Positions 37,745 through 45,630 of a DNA stretch of 64,000 bases are shown one piece after another; position 1 is the stretch's first letter, and each line of letters starts with the position of its first letter. Source of the stretch: Leptolyngbya sp. SIOISBB (GTDB taxonomy: Bacteria; Cyanobacteriota; Cyanobacteriia; Phormidesmidales; Phormidesmidaceae). The translations under genes and the position numbers were made by a program. The notes under the pieces were generated by a model, which made no database searches, was not told the DNA's origin, and worked only from the letters and a program-made list of their open reading frames with translations. The stretch is taken from the NCBI GenBank assembly GCA_010671905.1, contig JAAHII010000001.1, forward strand, positions 4,650,001-4,714,000, given 5' to 3'.

Positions 37745-37930
37745 GTGAACAACGCAGAGCAGATGATCGAAAAGCTACAAGAGGCCGTGGCAGACCTCTA
37801 CGAGTGCGATTACTCGGAACAGGAGTACCAACGGATTCGCTCGCTTCTGCAGTCAGTCGATAGGGACGTCACAAGTGCCATCGAGACGCTGAAAAAACTC
37901 ACGGACGTAGAGCAAACCGCAAGGAGATGA
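37745..37930 (+). CDS. Small helical protein
   Basis: 61 residues, almost entirely helical and acidic, with GTG start four bases after the exonuclease stop and a GAGG upstream. Its last four bases overlap the next gene. Function unknown. Confidence 0.5.
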   Translation: MNNAEQMIEKLQEAVADLYECDYSEQEYQRIRSLLQSVDRDVTSAIETLKKLTDVEQTARR

Positions 37931-37935
37931 GAGGC

Positions 37936-38421
37936 ATGAAACCACTGACAGAGAAGCTAGATATCTACATTCCAGAGAATGACGAAGTGGCGATCTCGGA
38001 AGTTGAGGCATTGCTGGTAAAGCTTAGTTGCTTTACCTCAGCTCGGGTGGGCTTAAACCTAGGCTATGCCATGCACTACAAAAACTTGTTTGGTCGTATT
38101 GAGTCACATACCCAGGGCGACATTGATATCGCAGTCCAGAAGCTGCGCGGCATTGATGGCGTCTACGTCAACGAACATCCACCAGAGATAAAGGTTGCAC
38201 TCCTGACTGAGCAACTAGAAGACGCTCAAGACGCGCTGCAAACCTTGGGTGATAACCACAACGCATTTGCCACACTGTTGGCTCAGCTATGCCGCACGCT
38301 GCGCCCCGATATTGCCGCGATCGCTCCCCAAGGCGATGCAGAGATGGCGCTATGGTTGATCGTCGAATATGGCAACGATGCTCACGACGAATTGCTTGCT
38401 GGCGCAATACCCTGCGGCTAA
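37936..38421 (+). CDS. Hypothetical phage protein
   Basis: About 161 residues, alpha-helical and acidic, with a middle coiled-coil segment (LTEQLEDAQDALQTLGD). ATG 37936 follows GAGAGG; ATG 37927 three codons earlier overlaps the preceding gene. No family recognised. Last gene of this rightward cluster before a terminator. Confidence 0.5.
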   Translation: MKPLTEKLDIYIPENDEVAISEVEALLVKLSCFTSARVGLNLGYAMHYKNLFGRIESHTQGDIDIAVQKLRGIDGVYVNEHPPEIKVALLTEQLEDAQDALQTLGDNHNAFATLLAQLCRTLRPDIAAIAPQGDAEMALWLIVEYGNDAHDELLAGAIPCG

Positions 38422-38447
38422 CCCAGTCCGCAATTGCAGACCCCGCG

Positions 38448-38478
38448 AACCCCTGGCTACGGTCGGGGGTTTTGTTTT
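38448..38478 (+). terminator. Intrinsic terminator of the recombination cluster
   Basis: AACCCC (38448-38453) pairs with GGGGTT (38466-38471), followed by TTGTTTT. It lies between this cluster and the convergent ribbon-helix-helix gene. Confidence 0.7.
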
Positions 38479-38480
38479 GG

Positions 38481-38723
38481 TTAGTCACCCTTATAGCTGC
38501 CATCGTAGGTCTCGCCCCGCTGCCATGCCTTGGCTCGCTTCACTAAGTTGCCGTAGGCAGGGGTTTCGTGATGGTCTTCGAGGATATTGGCGATGTGGCT
38601 AGCCAAAGGAATTCCCTTTTGCTCAGCGACCAACGACATCTCTTCGTAAGTTTTGGCGCTAAGCGTGATTGTGACGCGGGGGTTCTTGTTCGGTGCCACG
38701 TTGCTGCCTTGGTTGGTTTCCAA
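38481..38723 (-). CDS. Ribbon-helix-helix DNA-binding protein
   Basis: 80 residues. The central segment PRVTITLSAKTYEEMSLVAEQKGIPLASHIANIL has the strand-helix-helix pattern of CopG/Arc/omega-type proteins (strand VTITL, then two helices). The basic N-terminal tail could contact DNA. It reads away from the iteron array 100-300 bases to its right, so it probably binds the array as a repressor, partition or replication-control protein; that link is inference. Confidence 0.65.
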   Translation of the reverse strand: METNQGSNVAPNKNPRVTITLSAKTYEEMSLVAEQKGIPLASHIANILEDHHETPAYGNLVKRAKAWQRGETYDGSYKGD

Positions 38724-38830
38724 AATATTGCCTCACCTAACGTATTGCAGCAATAGTAACGCGCATTTCATGCAGAGCAGATGCATATCTGTTGCAGTTC
38801 TGCAAAAACATGCTAACTTAGTTCGCATGA

Positions 38831-39030
38831 TCGAACCTGAATCGAACCAAAAACCGAACCAAGGATCGAACCAGGATGAATCGAGCCAAATGCATTGCTA
38901 GGCAAAGGAGAAAAGCTATGGGCTTTGATGGGGCACCCCCCAACTCGAACCAAAAACCGAACCCAGATCGAACCGAAACCGAACCTGAGTCGAACCCAGT
39001 ACGTTCGACCATCCGAACCACAGTCGAACC
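38831..39030 (+). repeat. Iteron array of YCGAACC
   Basis: At least eleven copies of (T/C)CGAACC in direct orientation in two clusters: 38831, 38842, 38854, 38866 (with TCGAGCC at 38881), then 38945, 38957, 38968, 38979, 38990, 39013, 39024. Most neighbours are 11 or 12 bases apart, about one helical turn. A small frame (38827-38901) and the start of the next gene run through them. Such phased arrays are typical of replication origins, partition sites or repressor operators. Confidence 0.9.
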
Positions 39031-39559
39031 GATTCTCAAGAATTCCGATACATCGAGCGGGAAATACACCGCCGTGGCCGTTTCCAAGGTGATCGGCAAG
39101 ACCGATACCGCTGTTCGCAAAGCGCAAAAAGCCCTAAAGCAGGCCATTGATGAGTCCTTATTGGTGATTGATGGTCGATACACCGAACTCTGCAAAAGCC
39201 TTATGGTTGCTTATTTTCAGCGTCCAGACTCTATGAATGGGGCGGAATGGATTAATGAGCTAACTCAGATAGCTGGGGCTGTCCCTGAGGCGTCCGTCGC
39301 TTCCCCACTGAACCCATCTATCGGATGGGACGAGCGAAAGCGCGATGAAACGCGCCAAAGCAGCGCGATCGCTACGCGCTCACAGGCTTTGCTTGCTCAA
39401 GTGCGCGAATTTCAGGATTTAGACGATATCGGCGATGACGAAGCGTTTGAGGCCGAGAAAAATCGCCGCGAAGAGTTGGCCTATGAGCGTGAGCTGCAGT
39501 TGCAGCTCGCAACTATCAAGGGCCGTGCCCGTGCTCGCCAAGACGTGCGCCGAGCCTAG
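38918..39559 (+). CDS. Protein encoded across the iterons, possible replication or DNA-binding protein
   Basis: 213 residues from ATG 38918, chosen for AAAGGAG seven bases upstream. The first about 40 residues are simply the translated iterons (Asn/Pro/Glu/Thr-rich). Residues about 45-95 (YTAVAVSKVIGKTDTAVRKAQKAL) look like a helix-turn-helix. The rest is helical and charged. Position over its own putative origin resembles plasmid initiators, but no Rep family was recognised. Confidence 0.55.
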   Translation: MGFDGAPPNSNQKPNPDRTETEPESNPVRSTIRTTVEPILKNSDTSSGKYTAVAVSKVIGKTDTAVRKAQKALKQAIDESLLVIDGRYTELCKSLMVAYFQRPDSMNGAEWINELTQIAGAVPEASVASPLNPSIGWDERKRDETRQSSAIATRSQALLAQVREFQDLDDIGDDEAFEAEKNRREELAYERELQLQLATIKGRARARQDVRRA

Positions 39560-39622
39560 CCCCCGCCCCAAGTCCCCCGCCCTATGCGGTGGGGGCGTTG
39601 TACGTGATTTAGAGGGAATGAG

Positions 39623-39973
39623 ATGAAACCAGACTGGATCAACCTCCACAAACTCGCCCTATTAGCGGTGATTTCAGTTGCCCTAACGGGCATCTCAGCT
39701 CTGCCCAGTACAGGCTCCGAAGTCAAATCTGTCGATTTATACGGGACTGAAGTGCTTGATATGCGAGACGCACTTGATTCAAGGAACGAGCAAGTGATGG
39801 GCGACATTCTCTGCGATCGATACTTTTCCGACTGGGACTATCAGACTTACCAAGACTTTGTAGAAGGACGTGGCCTCGCAACTCTGTATTGCCGGGTCGC
39901 TAACGGCGGGTGCGATCGCCCTGTCGATACTGCTGATTTGAAGACAGCTCTTTATTTACCAGGCTTCTTATGA
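39623..39973 (+). CDS. Small exported protein
   Basis: 116 residues with a signal-like N-terminus (LALLAVISVALTGISAL, about residues 11-27) and four cysteines in the mature part, which could form disulphides. First of a run of overlapping rightward genes for membrane or exported proteins; overlaps the next by four bases. Function unknown. Confidence 0.55.
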   Translation: MKPDWINLHKLALLAVISVALTGISALPSTGSEVKSVDLYGTEVLDMRDALDSRNEQVMGDILCDRYFSDWDYQTYQDFVEGRGLATLYCRVANGGCDRPVDTADLKTALYLPGFL

Positions 39974-40263
39974 ACATTCGCGGACAAAAATTCAAACTGC
40001 TTGACCTGGTTGAACTAGTGTTTTTCATCGGTTTTATTGTTGTCGCAATTAGTCAAACCCATCGCATTGCTCAACTCAACAAAACCGTTCATGAGCAGCT
40101 AATTGTTATCGATGGGCTTTGCCTGATAGCTCACCCAGAACCTTGGGCGGGCAAGGGTGGAACCATTACTTTTCGGGATGATGATCACCAGGTAATAGAA
40201 ACAATCACAGTCAAAGAACTCTGTGCCCGGTACTGGGCCAAGCTCGATAAATTGACCCCCTAG
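39970..40263 (+). CDS. Small single-span membrane protein
   Basis: 97 residues with one membrane span (LVELVFFIGFIVVAIS, residues about 12-27), then a soluble domain with two Cys. Overlaps the gene before it (ATGA-type). Part of the envelope set. Function unknown. Confidence 0.55.
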   Translation: MNIRGQKFKLLDLVELVFFIGFIVVAISQTHRIAQLNKTVHEQLIVIDGLCLIAHPEPWAGKGGTITFRDDDHQVIETITVKELCARYWAKLDKLTP

Positions 40264-40301
40264 CTTTCGTTGATCACACGAAGCCCAGCTAACGCCGTGA
40301 A

Positions 40302-40438
40302 ATTTTCACACAATCGCTGGGAACCGCATTCTATAGGGGCTGTGAAAAAACTTGTCACTCACAACACAGGCGTTGCCACTCACAGCTCCCCCCGCTTTCA
40401 CAGCCATTTGTCACAGAATTACCCACGTTTCACAGGGG
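40302..40438. repeat. TTTCACAG-type repeats before the ATPase operon
   Basis: Variants of TTTCACAG or its inverse occur at least five times (TTTTCACAC, CTGTGAAA, TTTCACAG, TGTCACAG, TTTCACAG) in about 140 bases of otherwise non-coding DNA. Together with CACTCACA blocks this looks like a binding region for a regulator of the downstream genes or a second origin-type element. Confidence 0.55.
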
Positions 40439-40446
40439 CATAACTG

Positions 40447-41253
40447 ATGAAAATTCCCCGTTATCTATTCCCGATACTCTGGAAAGTTGGATTCGCAGCA
40501 CTGTCTATTGGCGTTATCGTGGCGCTGACCCGAAGCTTTAATCAGCGGGCTCAACTTAACCAATCAGTTCCTTATGATGTGGTTAAGTTGGCCGTTGAAG
40601 AAGTCATCAGTGAACTGCATGGTGAGTCTGAATTAACAAACCAGAAATCAAATCTGACTCGCGATACTGCCAATTTAAGTCGGGCTCATGCGGCAGTGCT
40701 CACGGCTATTACGAACTTTGAAAACGCTTACAGTTCGATTGATTGTGCCCGCCGTAATGACATGGCGAAAACAGTTGGAGAACTGCAAGAAGGTGGACTT
40801 TCTTTTGAGGATGCCATTACTCAGATCGCCTCCTACAACTTAGGCGAATGGCAGAAATGGCAAGCCGATACCAAGGGTTCAATTAATGGCGATGCCGAAC
40901 TGATCAGCAAGCCTCGTGCGCTGGTGAGCGACAGCATTGCGTTACTTCAGTTAATTGAGTCCCATTATTCCGGCATCAGCATGCCCATTTGCGACACCGA
41001 GCTAGCTATTGAGGTGGCTGAGTTCGGGACAGCTTATCAATTGGTGCTAGCCAACTTCGATCTAAAGGCGGATCACTATGCCGCCTTTGAGCATCGCCAA
41101 GCGCTTGATGTGCATTGGCGCAACTATCAGGCCACGGGTTCAGAACAATCCCGTCAGGCCATTGAAGCGATCGCCGAAGCCCATAGCATCAACCTGCTGG
41201 AGTTAGGCATCGACCTGGACTCTATCACTGCTGGAGCGAATGACGATGACTAA
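40447..41253 (+). CDS. Membrane-anchored periplasmic/helical protein
   Basis: 268 residues: one N-terminal span (WKVGFAALSIGVIVAL, about residues 12-27) and a long mostly helical soluble domain. It ends inside the start of the ATPase gene (14-base overlap), so the two are likely made together. A structural partner of the ATPase is a reasonable guess. No known family. Confidence 0.55.
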   Translation: MKIPRYLFPILWKVGFAALSIGVIVALTRSFNQRAQLNQSVPYDVVKLAVEEVISELHGESELTNQKSNLTRDTANLSRAHAAVLTAITNFENAYSSIDCARRNDMAKTVGELQEGGLSFEDAITQIASYNLGEWQKWQADTKGSINGDAELISKPRALVSDSIALLQLIESHYSGISMPICDTELAIEVAEFGTAYQLVLANFDLKADHYAAFEHRQALDVHWRNYQATGSEQSRQAIEAIAEAHSINLLELGIDLDSITAGANDDD

Positions 41254-42505
41254 TATCAATTTCACCCCCTATGACATTCGCTTAGCAGGTCACCTAGCAG
41301 TAGGTACTTTGGTCGGTGGCATCATGACGCTGCTTACCATGTTCCCGTTCCCTCGTGCCTTTATCCCAGTCCCGGCAGTGCTCTATGCCGGTGCCAATGT
41401 GCAAGTGTTGCGCCGACTGATGGAAACTCGTGGCCTGACCATTGCCGATGTCATTGTCGGAACCATGGAAGCCACTATCGAGTATGGACGATCTCTTGAT
41501 GACATTCCCACCAACATGATGCCTGTCGAGTTGGAATCCCTAGCTCCTGCTGATCCGGTGGTGGATGTCGAGAATACCAAGTGGCTCACCAAAGAAGTCG
41601 CCGCCAGCAACATTGCGCTGATTGGTCCCGGTGGGTCTGGTAAGTCAGCCAATGCCCGCCAAATCCTCGACGTCATCGTGGAGCATTTCGGGCTTGATTC
41701 GCTGTACGGCATCCTCTCAACTCACTATGAGAGCGAACCCGATTCTCACATTGAGAAATGGTTGGTTGGCATTCCCCATAGCCAAATGAGCCATAAGGTT
41801 AGCCGGTCTAAGTCAGACAACTTCAAACGGTTGCTCGACTTTCACGCCCTGCTCGAACGTCGGCGCGATGCTGAGCAAACCAAGGAGCCGTTTAAGTTCC
41901 TGGTGGTCGATGACTTTCAGTACCAGTTCAACAAGGACGACAAAGAGCGAGCTGCTGAGATCATCGAATCGATCATTGATGAAGGCCGTAAGTACAACAC
42001 TCGCATTGTGCTGGTGTTGCACTCTATCAAAACCAAGCAGATTCTATTCGATAGCGGAGTGCTCAACTCCATGACTATCGCGCTATTCCCTGGCTTATTG
42101 GATGACGGCAACTCGCAAAGCATCTTACCGCCCAAGGTCAAGAAGTCGCTCGATGAGATGGAAGTCGACCTAACGACTGAGGCTAATCGCCTCGGTGAAC
42201 ATGGTCGCAAGCTGGTGGCGATCGTTTGCCCTGGCTCCCTCGTTTCGGCTTGGGATACGCCGATGATCCGGCAGTTTCCCAACCGGGCCAAGCAAGCCAT
42301 CACGTTCAATCTGAAGGATAAAACCTGGCTCGAATCAGCCAAGGAGAAAGTGTTGGCGGCGATGGAGTCTGAGGAAGTCACCAGCTTTAGCGGAGCGATG
42401 GATTTGCTTAGACTCAGCGATCGCCATAAGGACGATGAGGGCAAATACCGCAATCCGAAAACTGCTGCTCTCTGGCAGTGGTGGTCTACCGAAATTGATT
42501 TATAG
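41240..42505 (+). CDS. Membrane-anchored P-loop ATPase
   Basis: 421 residues. Two hydrophobic spans at the N-terminus (about residues 18-55), then Walker A GPGGSGKS (about 129-136) and Walker B FKFLVVDDFQ (about 218-227). The arrangement resembles coupling-protein, VirB4/TraD-like or Zot-like ATPases that move DNA or protein through the membrane; FtsK-type packaging ATPases are another option. No terminase features. It overlaps its neighbour and is followed by three small envelope genes. Confidence 0.7.
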   Translation: MTMTNINFTPYDIRLAGHLAVGTLVGGIMTLLTMFPFPRAFIPVPAVLYAGANVQVLRRLMETRGLTIADVIVGTMEATIEYGRSLDDIPTNMMPVELESLAPADPVVDVENTKWLTKEVAASNIALIGPGGSGKSANARQILDVIVEHFGLDSLYGILSTHYESEPDSHIEKWLVGIPHSQMSHKVSRSKSDNFKRLLDFHALLERRRDAEQTKEPFKFLVVDDFQYQFNKDDKERAAEIIESIIDEGRKYNTRIVLVLHSIKTKQILFDSGVLNSMTIALFPGLLDDGNSQSILPPKVKKSLDEMEVDLTTEANRLGEHGRKLVAIVCPGSLVSAWDTPMIRQFPNRAKQAITFNLKDKTWLESAKEKVLAAMESEEVTSFSGAMDLLRLSDRHKDDEGKYRNPKTAALWQWWSTEIDL

Positions 42506-42514
42506 GAACTCATC

Positions 42515-42718
42515 ATGCCTAAGTCTGTTGCTGAAGCTATTGGCTCTCTAACCCTTGCCCTCATTGTGATCCTCATGCTGGCTGGCGGCATGTTCGTAGA
42601 TGAAATCGTGATGGCGGCTCGCATGTTGACGGGGGGCTGGGATGGCATTCGCAGCAATGCCCCCGACCAAAGCGAAGAAGTGATCTGCGGGCCAGACGGT
42701 TGCAATCCTGCCCCTTAG
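42515..42718 (+). CDS. Small membrane protein
   Basis: 67 residues with one hydrophobic span (GSLTLALIVILMLAGGMFVDEIV, about residues 10-32). Ends with a CGPDGC pair. Nine bases after the ATPase stop, same operon. Function unknown. Confidence 0.55.
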   Translation: MPKSVAEAIGSLTLALIVILMLAGGMFVDEIVMAARMLTGGWDGIRSNAPDQSEEVICGPDGCNPAP

Positions 42719-42722
42719 CGCC

Positions 42723-43121
42723 ATGAGCACCATTAACAACCTACTCAAAGCTTTCATCTTGCTGCTGTGTGTAGCGGTGCTCACCCAGGCGTTGGGGCAG
42801 AAGATTCCCATCGTGGATCAATTGCTCAACTTTGCGGGTTCATTGACTGGGCTCAACCAATACAGCAGCGCTCCCAATATCGACGGGGCTGGAGATGAAC
42901 CCGCTGATGCAACGGCCCCGGCTGGTTCTGAATTGATGCGAACGGTACCCACGACACCCGATGCCAGCCAGTTTGATTATCAGCCACCCAGCCTACTGGA
43001 CATCAACCCACCCCCCCGACCGTATGAACAGACTTTGCCGCCCCCGGCTGTTGGCGGCGATGAACCCCCAACGCTAACGACCGAGCAGAAACTACAGCAG
43101 CTTATTGAAAATGGTCAATAA
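42723..43121 (+). CDS. Exported or anchored Pro-rich protein
   Basis: 132 residues: a hydrophobic start (LLKAFILLLCVAVLTQAL, residues about 7-24) acting as signal or anchor, then a Pro/Thr/Ala-rich disordered region that could span the periplasm. Four bases behind the 67-residue gene, overlapping the M23 gene. Fits a component reaching across the envelope. Confidence 0.55.
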   Translation: MSTINNLLKAFILLLCVAVLTQALGQKIPIVDQLLNFAGSLTGLNQYSSAPNIDGAGDEPADATAPAGSELMRTVPTTPDASQFDYQPPSLLDINPPPRPYEQTLPPPAVGGDEPPTLTTEQKLQQLIENGQ

Positions 43122-44292
43122 TCCCAAGCGCCAGCGCAAACCGGCGTCGGTCGAAGAAGTCATGGCCGATATTCTGATCGAAATGATCAGAGAGCGGAAG
43201 CGAGCAGATCGTGGGCGTGATGCTGTTGAAAAAACCAGCAAACCACCGTCTACGCTCACCTGCGTCATGCTCACTATGACGACCATCGCGTTGACGCAAT
43301 TGATCAGCTTTGTGCAGACGGTAGACGATATTGCCAATTTTATGGCCAACCCGGTCGGCACTGTTGGCGGTGCAGTAATGAATCGAGTGTCGTTCGGCGG
43401 GTTTCCCACGGGCGGCAAGGTGCTCGAAAAAGGCGATAGAATCGGCGACCGCTTTGTGGTTACCAGTCCGGTTGGCAATCGCATTCATCCCATTTATTTC
43501 GATGTTCGGTTTCACTACGGCATTGACTTAGCTCCTGCAAGTGGCGTCAGTGGTGACCCGCTGCACAACCCAGCCCCCGGCAAGACGACTTGGACGTGTA
43601 GCTATTCCAGCGGCGGCGGCAACATTGCCGAGGGTACCGTTGACGGCTACCTAATCCGACTTCTGCACTTGCAGACTTGTACGGGTGGCGATAGCGAGGT
43701 GATTGGCAAGCTAGGCAACACGGGCGGCAGCACTGGGCCTCACCTTCACATGGAGGTGTACCGCAATGGCACTGAGCTGGTGACCGACATTACCCACGAT
43801 ATGGTGGCCAGCATCCTCGCCCCCGAGCTGCTTCAAAATAAGCTCAACCCGTTGAACTGGTTTAGCAATGGCGGTGGCAAGGTTGCCCCCCAGGCCATCT
43901 ATCAAGGTTTGCAGCAACGTGGTATGAGTTCGATTGTTGCAGCTGGCTTTGTGGGCAACATTGGCCAAGAGTCTGGATTCAAGCCCGACATCGAAAACGG
44001 TATCGGTGCCTATGGCCTGGTGCAGTGGCTGGATGGTCGGCGCACTCGACTTGAACAGTTTTCGGCCAGTACCGGGCGAGCTCCGAGCGACCTCGAGGCT
44101 CAACTAGATTTCATCATCCATGAATTGCAGGGTACTGAGTCGGCTGCGTGGAAGGCTATCAAACAAGCTGAAGCGACGGGTGACTTGGCCTATGTAACAG
44201 AAGTGATCGCCCGCCGTTATGAACGCATGGGTGAACATGAGATTGCTTTGGACAATCGAATTGCTTACGCCGAAGAGGTTTATGGAAGGTAA
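43105..44292 (+). CDS. M23 metallopeptidase fused to a phage lysozyme-type domain
   Basis: 395 residues. A charged N-terminus and one span near residue 55; then an M23 domain with HYGIDLAP and GPHLHMEV (zinc ligands and catalytic His) at about residues 135-215; then a Phage_lysozyme2-like domain with FVGNIGQESGFKPD (catalytic Glu) and YGLVQWLDGRRTRL at about 275-310. Together they cut peptide and glycan parts of peptidoglycan. Found in virion or conjugation machines that drill the wall. Last gene of the envelope operon. Confidence 0.8.
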   Translation: MKMVNNPKRQRKPASVEEVMADILIEMIRERKRADRGRDAVEKTSKPPSTLTCVMLTMTTIALTQLISFVQTVDDIANFMANPVGTVGGAVMNRVSFGGFPTGGKVLEKGDRIGDRFVVTSPVGNRIHPIYFDVRFHYGIDLAPASGVSGDPLHNPAPGKTTWTCSYSSGGGNIAEGTVDGYLIRLLHLQTCTGGDSEVIGKLGNTGGSTGPHLHMEVYRNGTELVTDITHDMVASILAPELLQNKLNPLNWFSNGGGKVAPQAIYQGLQQRGMSSIVAAGFVGNIGQESGFKPDIENGIGAYGLVQWLDGRRTRLEQFSASTGRAPSDLEAQLDFIIHELQGTESAAWKAIKQAEATGDLAYVTEVIARRYERMGEHEIALDNRIAYAEEVYGR

Positions 44293-44298
44293 CCTTAC

Positions 44299-44484
44299 TC
44301 AGAACCACCAACCCCGCCGATCCTTTGGTGGCCGCTGCTTCATGCGCGGGTCAGTGAAGGCTAGCCACAGTCCAAACACACACATGGCAACGAACGCGAT
44401 CGCCACGACCCAGTCCGTCCATTGCCAGCAGGCAACGCTATTGCAAATGTCGCCGTACTCAAACCACGCTTCACCACTGGTCAT
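44299..44484 (-). CDS. Small membrane protein
   Basis: 61 residues with one span (WVVAIAFVAMCVFGLWLAF, about residues 25-43) and a basic C-terminus. Last gene of the leftward sigma-headed operon, convergent with the M23/lysozyme gene. Could be a holin or spanin-type helper, but nothing proves this. Confidence 0.5.
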   Translation of the reverse strand: MTSGEAWFEYGDICNSVACWQWTDWVVAIAFVAMCVFGLWLAFTDPRMKQRPPKDRRGWWF

Positions 44485-44509
44485 TGCCGCACTCTATTTC
44501 CCTGCGTCG

Positions 44510-44971
44510 CTAGGGTGCCCACAGCTCGCAGTACCGCGACACCAAGGCGCTGAACCAAAACAGATACGCGAGCCCCCCAGGGTTGCAGTACTCCCACGTC
44601 TTAGGCCACGGCACCTGCTGATGATCATCCTGATAGAGTAAAAATTCAAAGAACCCACAAATCGCCTCGGCCTGCTGGTCGGGCGTTTTTTGTTGCGGCG
44701 CTTGCCCCAATAACCGCACATCCATCACCACGATCGTGCTTGCATGACCATTGACCAGACGCTGCAAATGAAACCGATGGGTTGCAGGCTGGCGGGTGAT
44801 CAGGCGTCCGGCTGAACGTCGTTCCGGGCGTTGTTCAACTGCAGAAAAGTCGTCAGCCGCTTCTCTAAATAGCCGTGCATGAGCAAGGCTGACGACTCGG
44901 CTGGGGCGATCGCAGGTGAGCTGCCAGGTGGCGTTTGGCTCGGCAAAAGGGCCGGAATAGCTAAGGGGCAC
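44510..44971 (-). CDS. Hypothetical protein of the sigma operon
   Basis: 153 residues with no recognised domain. The middle is basic (QRPERRSAGRLITRQPATHRF) and the end aromatic and hydrophobic. Six bases separate it from the 87-residue membrane gene, so the same transcript is likely. Confidence 0.45.
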   Translation of the reverse strand: MPLSYSGPFAEPNATWQLTCDRPSRVVSLAHARLFREAADDFSAVEQRPERRSAGRLITRQPATHRFHLQRLVNGHASTIVVMDVRLLGQAPQQKTPDQQAEAICGFFEFLLYQDDHQQVPWPKTWEYCNPGGLAYLFWFSALVSRYCELWAP

Positions 44972-44977
44972 TGCATT

Positions 44978-45241
44978 TTAATCCTCTGCATCTTTTTTGC
45001 GACCCTGATAGAGCGCCGCGATCGCACCGACAGCCGAGGCAATCCCTACGAAATCTGCGTCACCGCTTTGATACGAACCCCAGCGCGTCTCGATAGACTT
45101 GGGACTGAGGATGAATACCGCCGCGATCGCTGCGAGAGCCAGGGCAATCTGGCGATACTCCGAACCTTTGCGATTAGCCGATCGCATCTCTAGTGCTTCA
45201 ATTCGCGCCTCAAGTTGCTGTAGCTGCCCTAGGGTCATCAA
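44978..45241 (-). CDS. Small coiled-coil membrane protein, holin-like layout
   Basis: 87 residues: an N-terminal heptad helix (LGQLQQLEARIEALEMR), then two hydrophobic segments (QIALALAAIAAVFIL and FVGIASAVGAIAALY) and a charged tail. The layout is compatible with a holin, but also with other small phage membrane proteins. It overlaps the upstream gene by four bases. Confidence 0.5.
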   Translation of the reverse strand: MMTLGQLQQLEARIEALEMRSANRKGSEYRQIALALAAIAAVFILSPKSIETRWGSYQSGDADFVGIASAVGAIAALYQGRKKDAED

Positions 45242-45597
45242 GGTCGCTGCTCCTTAGCCACTGCTACCCCACTAAGCCGTGGGCCACTCATCACGGGCTC
45301 AGGCTGCAACGCGGCTCTGATGCCCTGTACGCCGCGTCTCACGCAACCAATCGTTTGCCGTCGTTGCTGGGCTTTCAGAGTCAAGCTCTTGACGGTTCGC
45401 AACGATGCCTTCTCAAGCTCTGACAATGCCTTTCTGCCAGAGTTCAAATCCAGAACCAGGTCCAGCAGTTCGATCAGCACATTAGGAGAGAGTAACGGCG
45501 CTAAATCAACTGCGCTGTCGCTACCATCCGCTAGCGCTTCCTCCAGGTTGGCTAGATATGCGTCAAGCTTCTTCTGATGGTCGTCGGTGAGGGCCAT
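45238..45597 (-). CDS. Hypothetical helical protein
   Basis: 119 residues, helical and Leu-rich N-terminal two thirds (KKLDAYLANLEEALAD), basic C-terminal third. It overlaps the membrane gene below. Function unknown. Confidence 0.5.
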   Translation of the reverse strand: MALTDDHQKKLDAYLANLEEALADGSDSAVDLAPLLSPNVLIELLDLVLDLNSGRKALSELEKASLRTVKSLTLKAQQRRQTIGCVRRGVQGIRAALQPEPVMSGPRLSGVAVAKEQRP

Positions 45598-45630
45598 GAC
45601 GATGATCGAAATGCATCGCCCTGAGGTTTC

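Noticed and set aside
38831-39030. Iteron array considered as CRISPR
   Set aside because: The repeats are 7 bases with 4-5 base gaps; no spacers of 30 or more bases and no cas genes.
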